Positions 1 to 9,173 of a stretch of 64,000 bases of DNA are shown one piece after another. The DNA is from an uncultured Parabacteroides sp. (lineage in GTDB: Bacteria > Bacteroidota > Bacteroidia > Bacteroidales > Tannerellaceae): positions 53,546 to 117,545 of the forward strand of contig NZ_CABUOD010000011.1 in the NCBI RefSeq assembly GCF_902493135.1. Reading direction: 5' to 3'. Each line of letters begins with the position of its first letter. The first letter of the stretch is position 1. The position numbers were made by a program, and so were the translations under genes. The notes below the pieces were generated by a model. That model was not told the origin of the DNA, made no database searches, and saw only the letters and a list, made by a program, of their open reading frames with translations.

Positions 1-1911
1 CTCTTTGCCTTTTCGTTCGTTCCAGTTTTTCAGGATCACGAAATAGGTCCCTGCGTTCGAGAGTTCGCCTCCTCCCATGATCGAGAAACCGTTTACCCCG
101 ATATAGGTCTTGATTTCGGGATAGCTGTCGAGGATCTTGTCGATCTGCTTTCCGACCGCTTCCGTACGGTTCAGGCTGGCTGCCGGCGGGAGCTGGGTGG
201 ATACCAGGAAATAGCCGTCATCCTCTTCCGGGATGAAAGTAGTCGGCCAGCGCATAAACATGACGATGGCAATGACCGTTATGATCCCGAATATCGCCAT
301 CGTGACAAACGGGCTTTTCAGCATGCGGCCGACAATGTCGTCATATATTTTCTGGGTTTTGCCGAACACCTTGTTGAAGGCTTTGAATACAAAGAATTTC
401 GGTTCTTTGTTCGCTTGCAGGAACAGGGCGCACAGGGCCGGCGTAAGCGTCAGCGAGTTGAACCCGCTTAAGACGGTGGCGGCTGCGATTGTCAGGGCAA
501 ATTGTTTGTATAACTGGCCGGAGATACCGCTGATGAAGGTCGTCGGGATAAAGACCGCCAGCAACACCAGCACGACGCCTACGATCGGGCCGACAATTTC
601 ACCCATCGCTTCCGTCACGGCCTCACGGGCGGTATATTTCCCCGTATCCATCAGCCGCGACGAGTTTTCCACCACCACGATCGCATCATCCACCACGATC
701 GCGATGGCCAGGATCAACCCGAACAAAGTCAACGTATTGATCGAGAAGCCCAAAGCCGACATGACCGCCAGTGTCCCGATCAGGGAGACGGGGATGGTGA
801 TACAGGGGATGATGACGGCACGGAAGTTCTGGAGGAACAGGAAGATGACCAGTATGACGAGGGCCGTCGTCTCCAGGAAAGTGACGAGCACTTCGTCGAT
901 GGAGGCATTGATTACCTGTGTCGTGTCCAGCGTCACATCATAGACGACTCCTTCCGGCAGGTTCGCAGCCAGCTGTTCCATTTTGGCCCGTACCCCTTTG
1001 GCCACTTCCAGCGAATTGGAACCGGGAAGCTGGTAAATGGCTATGGCGGCACTCGGCCGGCCTTTCAGTTTGGAGGTGACATTGTAGGAAGAACTGCCCA
1101 GTTCGATATGGGCGACATCCTTCAAGCGGAGTATCTTGCCGCCCTCTTCCGTACGGAGGATGATGTCTCCGAATTCTTCCGGAGTCGTCAGACGGCCTTT
1201 AACCGTCAGTGTGTACTGGAACGGGTTGTCCGCTTTGGCTATCGGTTGCCCGACGTAACCGGCCGAAACCTGTGTGTTCTGTGTCGAGATCGCCTGGAAG
1301 ATCATATCCGGCGTGAGGTTGCGGATGCGCATGGCATTCGGGTCGAGCCATATACGCATGCTGTAGCTTCCGGCTCCCATGACACTGACGGAGCCGACAC
1401 CCGGCAGACGCGTCAGCTCGTCCGTCATATTGAGGCTGGCGTAGTTGCTCAGGTACAGCCCGCTGTAAGTGGAGTCGCGGGCGCTTAGCGTCAGCATCAT
1501 GACGATGTTGGACGACTGCTTCTTGGTCGTGATGCCTTGTACGATCACGGCTTCCGGCAGGCTGCTTTGTGCAATGCTGACACGGTTCTGCACCATGACG
1601 GTCGCCATGTCGATATCGGTCCCGACTGCGAACGTGATGGTAAGTGAATAGGCTCCGGAACTGGATGAATTGGAACTCATATAAAGCATTCCATCCACAC
1701 CGTTTACCTGTTGTTCGATGGGCAATCCTACGGTCTGCGCCACGGTTTCCGCATCCGCACCCGGGTAGAAAGCCGATACCTGTACGGTCGGCGGCGTGAT
1801 TTCCGGATATTGCGCGATGGGAAGTATGTGTAGCGTGACCAATCCGGCTACCACCAGGATCAGGGCGAGGACGGTAGCGAATATCGGTCTGTTTATGAAG
1901 AATTTTACCAT
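1..1911 (-). CDS. RND efflux pump inner-membrane transporter (AcrB/MexB family), 3' end cut by window edge
   Basis: Proton-driven inner-membrane component of a tripartite efflux pump. The frame is open from an ATG at 1911 to base 1, so 637 residues of a protein of about 1,030-1,060 are visible and the C-terminus lies outside the window. The start MVKFFINRPIFATVLALILV is the classic HAE1-type first transmembrane helix. PGADAETVAQTV follows, as does the porter-domain stretch with PGVGSV. The TM4 region IAIVVDDAIVVVENSSR contains the paired Asp residues of the proton relay, and GISGQLYKQFALTIAAATVLSGFNSLTLTPALCALFL is the TM5-6 region. It starts 6 bases after the stop of the periplasmic adaptor gene, so it is the third gene of an OMF-MFP-RND operon. 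The HAE1 assignment is firm; the substrate cannot be told. Confidence 0.95.
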   Translation of the reverse strand, partial: MVKFFINRPIFATVLALILVVAGLVTLHILPIAQYPEITPPTVQVSAFYPGADAETVAQTVGLPIEQQVNGVDGMLYMSSNSSSSGAYSLTITFAVGTDIDMATVMVQNRVSIAQSSLPEAVIVQGITTKKQSSNIVMMLTLSARDSTYSGLYLSNYASLNMTDELTRLPGVGSVSVMGAGSYSMRIWLDPNAMRIRNLTPDMIFQAISTQNTQVSAGYVGQPIAKADNPFQYTLTVKGRLTTPEEFGDIILRTEEGGKILRLKDVAHIELGSSSYNVTSKLKGRPSAAIAIYQLPGSNSLEVAKGVRAKMEQLAANLPEGVVYDVTLDTTQVINASIDEVLVTFLETTALVILVIFLFLQNFRAVIIPCITIPVSLIGTLAVMSALGFSINTLTLFGLILAIAIVVDDAIVVVENSSRLMDTGKYTAREAVTEAMGEIVGPIVGVVLVLLAVFIPTTFISGISGQLYKQFALTIAAATVLSGFNSLTLTPALCALFLQANKEPKFFVFKAFNKVFGKTQKIYDDIVGRMLKSPFVTMAIFGIITVIAIVMFMRWPTTFIPEEDDGYFLVSTQLPPAASLNRTEAVGKQIDKILDSYPEIKTYIGVNGFSIMGGGELSNAGTYFVILKNWNERKGKE

Positions 1912-1917
1912 AGCTAT

Positions 1918-3033
1918 TTATTTTATAGGCTGAATACTCATACCATCCCTGACTTTCAGCAGGGCGGTTGTCACATACCGTTCGTCGGGGCGGATACCGC
2001 TGATGACCTGCCGGAGCGTATCGTCCACCAACTGCCCGGGTTCGATATGGCGGTATCGTACGACATTCGAGTCGTTCACGATATACAGGTATTTCCCCAA
2101 CTGGTCGGTCCCGATAGAGGCGTCGCGCACGAGGACTGCGCCTTTCTGTTCGCTGTAGGGCAAGGTGATCGTAACATACAACCCGCTTTTCAACTCGCCG
2201 TCCTTGTTTTCGAGATTGGCACGGACGTTCAGCGTACCGGTCGACAGGTCGACGTTGGGAGAGAGGTAGTCGAGTGTCCCGGTATAACTTTGCCGTCCGT
2301 CCTGTCCGAGGCGTATGGAAACATGGGTAGGCATCTTGACGTTCGGATCGTTCTGGGCGGCAATCATTTTCATCCGCATGAACTGGTTGTCTTCGATATT
2401 GAAATTGGCGTACATGATGTCGTCTTTGTATAATGTAGCCAAAGTGACGGGTTGGACGGCACCGTTGATATAGTTGCCCACATCATAGCTTGCCCGGGTG
2501 ACACGCCCGTCGTAGGGAGCCCGGATATAGCAATAGCCCAGATTGGTCCGGGCCGTTTTCAAAGCCGCTTCGGCGTTGCGTACGGATGCTTCCATTTCCG
2601 CAGCGGTCGATTCGGCCTGCAAGACCTGTATTTGGCTGACGGCTCCGCTCTTGGCCGCCTCTTTCATGCGTTCGTAATTACTACGGGCATATTCTACCTG
2701 GGCCTTTGCCGTGTTTAGCGCGGCTTCCGCCTGGGTGACATTGTTTTGGTAGACTTCCGGTTCGATCACGAATATCAGGTCGCCTTTCTTCACTTTGGCG
2801 CCCGGCACGAGTTGCGAGGATTGCAGATATCCGTTCACGCGTGCTACCAGGTTGACCATGCGGTCGGAACTCAAATAGCCCGGATAGTCTTTTGTCAGCG
2901 TGATATCTTGCACGACCGGCATCGCGACGCTTATGGAAGGAGCCGGCATCTCCGTCTGGTGACTTTTCTCTTTACACCCGGCAAGCAGGACGATGGACAA
3001 TCCCATCATCCCTATTTTAATAGCAGTCTTCAT
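1918..3033 (-). CDS. RND efflux periplasmic adaptor (membrane fusion protein, AcrA/MexA family)
   Basis: Adaptor that links the RND transporter to the outer-membrane channel. The 371 residues fit the family's usual 370-400. The N-terminus MKTAIKIGMMGLSIVLLAGC is a lipoprotein signal with the lipobox LAGC, so acylation at Cys20 is predicted. VNGYLQSSQLVPGAKVKKGDLIFVIEPEVY is the first half of the lipoyl domain. A long alpha-hairpin follows (about 75-150, rich in Ala/Glu: QAEAALNTAKAQVEYARSNY), then LGYCYIRAPYDGRVTRASYDVGNYI, the second lipoyl half, and beta-barrel and membrane-proximal domains. It lies between the OMF gene (33-base gap holding an AT-rich repeat) and the RND gene (6-base gap). 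Confidence 0.95.
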   Translation of the reverse strand: MKTAIKIGMMGLSIVLLAGCKEKSHQTEMPAPSISVAMPVVQDITLTKDYPGYLSSDRMVNLVARVNGYLQSSQLVPGAKVKKGDLIFVIEPEVYQNNVTQAEAALNTAKAQVEYARSNYERMKEAAKSGAVSQIQVLQAESTAAEMEASVRNAEAALKTARTNLGYCYIRAPYDGRVTRASYDVGNYINGAVQPVTLATLYKDDIMYANFNIEDNQFMRMKMIAAQNDPNVKMPTHVSIRLGQDGRQSYTGTLDYLSPNVDLSTGTLNVRANLENKDGELKSGLYVTITLPYSEQKGAVLVRDASIGTDQLGKYLYIVNDSNVVRYRHIEPGQLVDDTLRQVISGIRPDERYVTTALLKVRDGMSIQPIK

Positions 3034-3040
3034 CTCTCTT

Positions 3041-3073
3041 ATTTTTTAATTCTTAATTTTTAATTTTTAATTC
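3041..3073. repeat. AT-rich intergenic repeat (TTTAATTCTTAATTTTTAATT type)
   Basis: About 33 bases built of repeated TTAATTTT/TTAATTCT units between the OMF and MFP genes. The TAA stop of the OMF gene lies inside it. The same unit, in either orientation, occurs near 18413-18450, 23062-23143, 46520-46544 and 62029-62041. Confidence 0.7.
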
Positions 3074-4470
3074 TCCATCTCCCAACCGCCTCCTAAAGCC
3101 TGGTAAAGCTGGATCAGGCTCAAGAGGGACGATCCTCTGGCTTGTGTCAGTTCGTTCTCGTAGGAGAGGAGAGAACGTTGTGCGTCCAGGACATTCTGGA
3201 AAGGTGTAAGTCCTTGTTTATAGAGGTCGAGCGAAAGTTCCAACGTTTGTTTCCCTTGGTTGACGACTTCCCGGAGCGCGACGATCTGCTTGATCGAGTT
3301 CTTATAGGAATTCATGGCATTGTCCACTTCCTGGACGGCAGTCAGTACATCCTGGTTGAATTGCCGGATCGACTCGTCGAGCTGGGCTTTAGCCAGCCGT
3401 GTCGCCTGTGCCAACTTCGTCCCCTGGAAGAAGTTCCAGGAGATAGCCGGGGCGATCTCGTAGGTCAAACTGTTATGGTTTACCAGTTTGTCCAAATCAT
3501 GGGAAGCGAAGCCCACCGATCCTTTGACGAAAACCTTCGGCCACCAGTCTGATTTGGAGGCTCCGAGCGATGCGGCCTGTGCATTCACCAGGCGTTCGGC
3601 TGCCCGGATGTCCGGACGGCGTAGCAGCAGGTTGGCGGGAATGCCGATACCGACAGGCTCGATATATTCCGGCAGCGGTTTCCGCGTTTCCATGATTTTC
3701 CGTACGTCCCAGGGATAGAGTCCCATCAGTACGCCCAAAGCGTTCGTGTACTGGATGATCCCGGCTTCCAGCATGGGGAGGGAGGCTTTTGTGTCGTAGT
3801 AGACGGATAAGGCCTGTGCGACATCCAATTTCGAGACAAGCCCTGTCTCGTATCTTTTTTCCGTGATCTTGACGACCGCTTGTTGCGACAGGCAGTTCTT
3901 TTTGACGACTTCCACTTCCTGTTGCAGTTCCCGCAGGTTGATATAGGCGGATGCCACTTGTGCGCAGAGGGAGACCATCACGGCGTTATAGTCCTCTTTG
4001 GAAGCTGCAAAGTTCTCCTTTTGGGCCTTTACGCGGTTGCGGATGCTTCCGAACACATCGATCTCCCAGTTCATGGACAGGGCGGCGTCGCCGTATTGGG
4101 TCGTTGTCTGCGGCAGGCTGCTCGTATGGCCGCTGCTTTGTTGCCGGGTCCAGCCGGCAGCGAGTCCCAGGGTCGGCGAATAGCTGCCCTGTTGTATGCG
4201 CAGATTGGCTTTTGCCATAGCGATACGGTCTGCTGCCATCAGTACGGAGTAATTTTGCTTTACGGCTACTTCTATCAGCGAGTCCAGTGTGGGATCGTTG
4301 AAGTTTTTCCACCACTGGTCGTCTACCGGTAATGTCTGTTGAAAATCACTGTCGTTTTCCTGCCACGCTTCCGGTAATGCGTGATCCAGGTATTTGTGCT
4401 CTTTCTGTGCAGGCAACGTTATCGGCAAGGACAGGCAAAGCACAGCATAACACCATGTACGTATATGCAT
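3067..4470 (-). CDS. Outer-membrane efflux channel (OMF/TolC, NodT family)
   Basis: Trimeric outer-membrane channel of the efflux pump encoded downstream. It has 467 residues, with an N-terminal signal peptide (MHIRTWCYAVLCLSLPITLP) probably cleaved near AQ22-23; unlike many NodT-family members I see no clear lipobox Cys. Two OEP repeats are visible. The first contains WWKNFNDPTLDSLIEVAVKQNYSVLMAADRI. The second, near residues 260-440, includes IPANLLLRRPDIRAAERLVNAQ, the hallmark of the NodT family, and ends in LYQALGGGWEMEN, a typical OMF C-terminus. It is the first gene of the operon (OMF-MFP-RND on the minus strand), an order less common than MFP-RND-OMF. No local regulator gene is adjacent, and no clear TAnnTTTG box was seen upstream. 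Confidence 0.95.
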   Translation of the reverse strand: MHIRTWCYAVLCLSLPITLPAQKEHKYLDHALPEAWQENDSDFQQTLPVDDQWWKNFNDPTLDSLIEVAVKQNYSVLMAADRIAMAKANLRIQQGSYSPTLGLAAGWTRQQSSGHTSSLPQTTTQYGDAALSMNWEIDVFGSIRNRVKAQKENFAASKEDYNAVMVSLCAQVASAYINLRELQQEVEVVKKNCLSQQAVVKITEKRYETGLVSKLDVAQALSVYYDTKASLPMLEAGIIQYTNALGVLMGLYPWDVRKIMETRKPLPEYIEPVGIGIPANLLLRRPDIRAAERLVNAQAASLGASKSDWWPKVFVKGSVGFASHDLDKLVNHNSLTYEIAPAISWNFFQGTKLAQATRLAKAQLDESIRQFNQDVLTAVQEVDNAMNSYKNSIKQIVALREVVNQGKQTLELSLDLYKQGLTPFQNVLDAQRSLLSYENELTQARGSSLLSLIQLYQALGGGWEMEN

Positions 4471-4733
4471 AACTTTTTTGTTTAGATTTAGCCATTAAAG
4501 AACAGACTTGCCGTATAATTGTTTGCCTCTTTTTATTTCTTTCTGTTTATTTTAATAGGTGGGATGCTTTGCTGCTTCGTTCCCTCCGTTCGCTGTCGCG
4601 TCTGAAACTCGCTTCGCTTGGGACAGCAGACGCTCCGTTCGCTCGCTGCGGTCTCTGCGCTTGACGCTCACCAGCTTAGGCAGGAGATAGAGCCTGACGG
4701 CAAAAGAGAGGCTGAGGGGGCTTCGGGGATTGC
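4471..4733. repeat. Intergenic region holding a 135-bp GC-rich dispersed repeat (4566-4700)
   Basis: No gene is visible in this 263-base gap between MATE and OMF genes. Bases 4566-4700 are the near-identical reverse complement of 58048-58182: both carry the signature CTGCTTCGTTCC/CTCCGTTC, GTCGCGTCTGAAACTCGCTT and CAGCTTAGGC...GCCTGACGG. The copy here stands alone, whereas the one at 58 kb is one arm of a large palindrome. Confidence 0.8.
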
Positions 4734-6086
4734 CTAATTCCCCTCAAGGCTCTTTTTCAGTTTCCGATAGACATATATGAATGCCGGGACGAGGAACAGG
4801 TCGGCTGCTATCCAGGCGGTCGGATCGCCATAGCAAACGGCCAAGAATCCGAATACCGGGACGGCATAGATACTGACCAGCGTGCGTGCGATCATTTCGG
4901 AAACTCCGGAAAGCATCGCCAGATTGGTGTACCCTGCGCCTTGTATGGTATAGCGCAGGATGCAGAGCAGTCCTAAGATCGGGAAGAAATAGCAGGAAAC
5001 ATGGAGGAAAAGCACCGTGTTCCCAAGTATTTCCGTTTCCGAAGCGTCGACGAACAACAGCGATATCTTGTCGGAGACCGACATCAGGATCGTAAATGTG
5101 AAGACGGCGTAGACCATCATCATCAGCGAGCTGGCCTTGATGCCCTGCCAGATGCGTTCGGGCTTTCCGGCTCCGTAGTTTTGTCCCGTATAGGTCGCCA
5201 TCGCTATGCCTAAGCTCTCGAAGGCGCAGATAAAGAACATCTTGATTCGCATGGCGGCTGTGAAAGCGGCTACGCAAGCCGTTCCCAAGGCGTTATTGGC
5301 ACTTTGGAGCAGGATGCTGCCGATCGCCGTAATGGAGAATTGAAGTCCCATAGGTACTCCGATATACAAAAGGTTTTTAGCCAGTGGAAAGCGGAATTTC
5401 CGGTCGTCGGCCGTCCCTTTCAGAATGGGGAAATGCTTGTACATATAGAAATAGCACAAAAGCGCCGACACGCCTTGCGAGACGACGGTGGCGATGCCGG
5501 CCCCTAACACGCCCCAGCCCAACACGAGGATGCAGAACAGGTCGAGCACGATGTTCAGCACGGTCGAGAACAGCAGGAACCAGAAAGGCGTTTTGCTGTC
5601 GCCGAGTGCGCGTATGATGCTGGACAGCAAGTTATAGAAGAACGTGCAGGGTACTCCTATAAACGTTACGAGCAGATAATAGTAAGCTCCGTGGAAAATA
5701 GTTTCCGGCGTCTGCATATTTCGCAGGATATCGGCGCAATATAGGCTGGTCAGAACCGCAATGACGACCGACATCAGGGTGGCCAGCTGTAAACTGACCG
5801 TCACGTACCGCCGCATTGTCTTGTAGTCCCTTGCCCCGAATTTCTGTGCCACCGGGATCCCGAACCCGCAACAGCACCCGTTGCAAAACCCTAAGATCAG
5901 AAACACGACGGAAGTGCTTGCCCCGATCGCCGCCAGATCATTGATCCCTAAGAATTTCCCGACGATGGCGGCATCGACAAGCGAGTAGGTTTGTTGCAAT
6001 ATATTTCCCAGCAACAGGGGAAAAGTGAAACTGAGAATAAGCGGCAGGGGAGCCCCTGCCGTCATTTCTTTGGTAGTAGTTGCCAT
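4734..6086 (-). CDS. MATE-family multidrug/organic cation exporter
   Basis: Cation-coupled exporter of the DinF/NorM type with 12 predicted membrane helices; 450 residues from the chosen ATG at 6086 (MATTTKEMTAGAPLPLILSFTFP). An upstream in-frame ATG would add 22 charged residues, but the MATTTKEM start puts the first helix at the usual distance from the N-terminus. Family marks are PLLLGNILQQTYSLVDAAIVGKFLG, with the MATE-typical QxxYxxVD(x)xxVG pattern, and the second-half repeat PMGLQFSITAIGSILLQSANN. It starts 28 bases after the stop of the malic enzyme gene on the same strand, so read-through from there is likely. The substrate is unknown. Confidence 0.93.
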   Translation of the reverse strand: MATTTKEMTAGAPLPLILSFTFPLLLGNILQQTYSLVDAAIVGKFLGINDLAAIGASTSVVFLILGFCNGCCCGFGIPVAQKFGARDYKTMRRYVTVSLQLATLMSVVIAVLTSLYCADILRNMQTPETIFHGAYYYLLVTFIGVPCTFFYNLLSSIIRALGDSKTPFWFLLFSTVLNIVLDLFCILVLGWGVLGAGIATVVSQGVSALLCYFYMYKHFPILKGTADDRKFRFPLAKNLLYIGVPMGLQFSITAIGSILLQSANNALGTACVAAFTAAMRIKMFFICAFESLGIAMATYTGQNYGAGKPERIWQGIKASSLMMMVYAVFTFTILMSVSDKISLLFVDASETEILGNTVLFLHVSCYFFPILGLLCILRYTIQGAGYTNLAMLSGVSEMIARTLVSIYAVPVFGFLAVCYGDPTAWIAADLFLVPAFIYVYRKLKKSLEGN

Positions 6087-6114
6087 AAATGTGATACCTA
6101 AACAATCCGGGGCG

Positions 6115-8400
6115 TTATTCCCCTTTCTCGATCTGTTCCTGTACGATCGCATCCACGACAGCGACAGTCGTCAGGTTCAGGATGTCGCGCGTAGAGCTTT
6201 CCACGTCGGTGAAGTGGATCGGCTTGTTCAAGCCCATCTGGATCGGGCCGATCGTTTCGCTGATGCCGAGAGTGTCGAGCAACTTGTAGGCACTGTTGGC
6301 GGAACTCAGGTTCGGGAAGATCAGCGTGTTGACATCCTTGCCTTTCAGTTTGTTGAACGGATACATCTCGTCGCGCAGCTTCTTGTCCAGAGCGAAGTTG
6401 ACCTGCATTTCGCCGTCTACCATCATCTCCGGATAGCGCTTGTGCAGATAGTCGATCGCATCGTGGACTTTCAGCGGGCTGCCCTGCTTGTCGGAACCGA
6501 AGTTGGAGTATGACAACATCGCCATGACCGGTTCATGCGCGAAGAACTTCACGGCATCCTGGGTCAGGCGGGCGATATCGATCAATACTTCCGTCGACGG
6601 GTGGCGGTTGATCAGCGTGTCGGCGATGAAGAACGTGCCTTTCTTGCAAGTCAGGATATTCAGGGCGCCGAAATGCGTGTAAGACGGACGGATGCCGATG
6701 ATCTGCTCAGCCATCTTGGTCACTTCGGAGTAGCGGCTGTAAACGCCTGTCACGAAAGCGTCGGCATCGCCTGTCGCGACCATCATCATACCGAAGGCGT
6801 TGCGGTCGACCATCTTTTCGCAAGCTTCCGAATAGGTGACACCTTCGCGGGCTTTCTTATCGGACAGGATCTTGGCATACCGGTGGCGGCGTTCCGTCTC
6901 GCGGTCGTGGCGAAGGTTGACGATTTCGATCCCTTCGAGGCTGATGTTTCCTTCCGCCGCGATCTTTGCCAGGCGTTCTTCGTTGCCTAAGAGGATAGGG
7001 ATGCAGATACCTTCGGCTTTTGCTTCGGCAGCGGCTTTCAGCATATTGACATGGTTGGCTTCGGCAAATACCACCCGTTTCGGATTGGCCTTGGCCATAT
7101 CGGTGAACGAGCGGAGCAGCTTGTTGTCATATCCCATCATTTCGCGCAAGTGGTTGGCATAACCTTCCCAGTCGGTGATCGTCCGGCGGGATACGCCCGA
7201 TTCGATGGCTGCTTTGGCAACGGCACAGGAAACACGGGTCAGGAGGCGCGGGTCGAGCGCTTTCGGCAGGATGTAATCGCGTCCGAAAGTCGTCCGTTTC
7301 AGTTTGTAGGCTGCGTTCACCACGTCGGGAACCGGTTCTTTGGCAAGTCCGGCGATCGCGTAGACGGCCGCCAATTTCATCTCTTCGTTGATCGCTTTGG
7401 CATGCGTGTCCAATGCGCCGCGGAAGATATAAGGGAATCCCAATACATTGTTGATCTGGTTCGGATAGTCGGAACGGCCTGTGGCGAAAATGATATCGTC
7501 GCGTGAAGCCATTGCATCGGCATACGAGATTTCCGGATTCGGGTTGGCCAAAGCGAACACGATCGGGTTCGTGTTCATGGAGCGGACCATCTCCTTTGTC
7601 AGCACATTGGCGACCGATAATCCCAAGAACACGTCGGCTCCGACGACGGCTTCCGCCAATGTCTTGATGTCGCGGTCGGTGGCGAAGAATTTCTTGGATT
7701 CGTTCAGGTCCGTGCGATGCGTGGAGATAACGCCCTTGCTGTCGCACATGATGATGTTTTCCTTCTTTGCCCCCAACATTATATATAGTTTCGTGCAAGA
7801 GATGGAAGCGGCTCCGGCGCCGTTCACCACGATCTTCACGTCCTCGATCTTCTTCCCGGCGATCTCCAGCGCGTTGATCAAGCCTGCACCGGAGATAATG
7901 GCGGTCCCGTGCTGGTCGTCATGCATGACCGGAATATCCAGTTCTTCTTTCAGGCGTGTCTCGATCTTGAAACATTCGGGAGCTTTGATATCTTCGAGGT
8001 TGATGCCGCCGAAAGTGGGGGCGATGGCCTTTACGGTCTCGATAAACTTGTCGGGGTCTTTCTCGTTCACTTCGATGTCGAACACGTCGATACCGGCAAA
8101 TATCTTGAACAACAGTCCTTTCCCTTCCATCACCGGTTTGCCGGCCAACGGGCCGATATCTCCTAATCCCAATACGGCTGTGCCGTTTGAAATGACCGCT
8201 ACCAGGTTTCCTTTAGAAGTATATTTGTAAGCATCCAACGGATTCTTTTCAATTTCCAGGCAGGGTTCGGCAACGCCGGGCGAATAAGCCAGCGACAAAT
8301 CCATCTGGGTACTATAGGGCTTGGTGGGAACGACTTCTATCTTTCCCGGCTTGCCTTGCGCATGATAGCGGAGTGCTTCTTCTTTCGTGATCTTAGCCAT
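6115..8400 (-). CDS. maeB: NADP-dependent malic enzyme with C-terminal phosphotransacetylase-like domain
   Basis: Decarboxylates malate to pyruvate while reducing NADP. It has 761 residues from the ATG at 8400 (MAKITKEEALRYHAQGKPGK); the 20 residues upstream in frame are poor in sequence and overlap the promoter. The N-terminal malic domain has SLAYSPGVAEPC and GNLVAVISNGTAVLGLGDIG, the middle NAD-binding domain VVNGAGAASISCTKL, and the C-terminal third (from about residue 430) resembles phosphate acetyltransferase (PTA_PTB), with KRVVFAEANHVNMLKAA and SYSNFGSDKQG. This two-domain length (about 760) is the usual MaeB form, in which the PTA part is regulatory rather than catalytic. The promoter is at 8449-8456, and the MATE gene follows by 28 bases. 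Confidence 0.97.
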   Translation of the reverse strand: MAKITKEEALRYHAQGKPGKIEVVPTKPYSTQMDLSLAYSPGVAEPCLEIEKNPLDAYKYTSKGNLVAVISNGTAVLGLGDIGPLAGKPVMEGKGLLFKIFAGIDVFDIEVNEKDPDKFIETVKAIAPTFGGINLEDIKAPECFKIETRLKEELDIPVMHDDQHGTAIISGAGLINALEIAGKKIEDVKIVVNGAGAASISCTKLYIMLGAKKENIIMCDSKGVISTHRTDLNESKKFFATDRDIKTLAEAVVGADVFLGLSVANVLTKEMVRSMNTNPIVFALANPNPEISYADAMASRDDIIFATGRSDYPNQINNVLGFPYIFRGALDTHAKAINEEMKLAAVYAIAGLAKEPVPDVVNAAYKLKRTTFGRDYILPKALDPRLLTRVSCAVAKAAIESGVSRRTITDWEGYANHLREMMGYDNKLLRSFTDMAKANPKRVVFAEANHVNMLKAAAEAKAEGICIPILLGNEERLAKIAAEGNISLEGIEIVNLRHDRETERRHRYAKILSDKKAREGVTYSEACEKMVDRNAFGMMMVATGDADAFVTGVYSRYSEVTKMAEQIIGIRPSYTHFGALNILTCKKGTFFIADTLINRHPSTEVLIDIARLTQDAVKFFAHEPVMAMLSYSNFGSDKQGSPLKVHDAIDYLHKRYPEMMVDGEMQVNFALDKKLRDEMYPFNKLKGKDVNTLIFPNLSSANSAYKLLDTLGISETIGPIQMGLNKPIHFTDVESSTRDILNLTTVAVVDAIVQEQIEKGE

Positions 8401-8448
8401 AGACTGTATAGTTTTTAATTTGTTGTTTTGTCTTTCGAAAATTGCGCA

Positions 8449-8456
8449 CAAAAGTA
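8449..8456 (-). promoter_or_regulatory. -7 box of the maeB promoter (TACTTTTG)
   Basis: On the minus strand TACTTTTG matches the Bacteroidetes -7 consensus TAnnTTTG exactly and lies about 50 bases upstream of the MAKITKEE start. This position also argues against the longer reading frame. Confidence 0.6.
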
Positions 8457-8572
8457 ACAAATTATTATGAATATGGCATCAAACGCTTACATTTAGTTGC
8501 TTGAATTTTGTGTATTTGCAGGTTTCGGCTATTTGTGTTATCTTCGTACCCTCGATTTGACAAGGACGGAAT

Positions 8573-8926
8573 GTGAAACAGACGATCGCGAAATATATGA
8601 AATGGTTGCTGCCTGCACTTTTTATAGTGTACTACAGCAGCGTTTCTTTGTTTATGCACGTCCATGTCGAGCATGGCACGACGATAGTCCATTCGCACCC
8701 GTTCAGGAAGGCGGCAGACGGTACTTACCACCGTCACTCGTCTCTTGCGGAAATCCAGCTGTTCCATTTGCTGACGACTGTCCATGTGGAGGATGGGGCG
8801 ATCCATTCGCTGCTTCTGCAATTTTATGCTACACCGAATTATAAGATAATCGAAAATCCGGTCTTTCCGGATCATCTGCTCCCTGTCTTGGGGAAACTGT
8901 TCCTTCGCGCTCCTCCCTTTGTCTGA
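8573..8926 (+). CDS. Small His-rich secreted or membrane-anchored protein, possible metal binding
   Basis: 117 residues of no family I can name. An N-terminal hydrophobic segment (about 10-28, WLLPALFIVYYSSVSLFM) could be a signal peptide or anchor. After it come clustered histidines: HVHVEHGTTIVHSHPF, TYHRHSS and TVHVEDGAIH, 11 or so His in 60 residues, suggesting a Zn/Cu/Ni-binding surface. It sits about 250 bases upstream of a TonB-dependent receptor on the same strand, which suggests a shared role in metal uptake or sensing; this is inference. A weak -7 box (TATCTTCG near 8539-8546) precedes it. The ATG at 8573 is chosen because the hydrophobic segment follows directly. Confidence 0.7.
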   Translation: MKQTIAKYMKWLLPALFIVYYSSVSLFMHVHVEHGTTIVHSHPFRKAADGTYHRHSSLAEIQLFHLLTTVHVEDGAIHSLLLQFYATPNYKIIENPVFPDHLLPVLGKLFLRAPPFV

Positions 8927-8963
8927 TCAAGATAGCATCTGCCGTTGGTAGGGAATCAAAAAA

Positions 8964-9058
8964 GTTTCACCTTTTGCGAGAGGGTGAAACAAAAGTTTCA
9001 GTTTGTTCCGTGCCGGTGAAAATTTATTTTCACTTGCGGGAAACTTTATTTTCACCGG
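8964..9058. repeat. Interleaved short palindromes upstream of the TonB receptor
   Basis: Three nested inverted repeats: GTTTCACC (8964-8971) with GGTGAAAC (8983-8990); TGAAAC-AAAA-GTTTCA (8985-9000), which shares an arm with the first; and CCGGTGAAAAT (9013-9023) with ATTTTCACCGG (9048-9058), perfect over 11 bp. A further GTGAAACAAAAGTTCC follows at about 9060-9076. The shared arms mean alternative pairings exclude each other. It may be operator sites or RNA structure in the leader of the receptor gene. Confidence 0.6.
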
Positions 9059-9173
9059 CGTGAAACAAAAGTTCCATGCAAAGGAAACTGTTATTGCCTG
9101 CAAGCCTTTCTTGCGGCGGATGCACAGCCATGTGAATTTTTATGCAAGTCTTTATTTTATCAGAACAAACGAA

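Noticed and set aside
8465..8875. 136-codon minus-strand frame upstream of maeB
   Set aside because: It runs over the maeB promoter and opposite the His-rich gene; no protein-like features.
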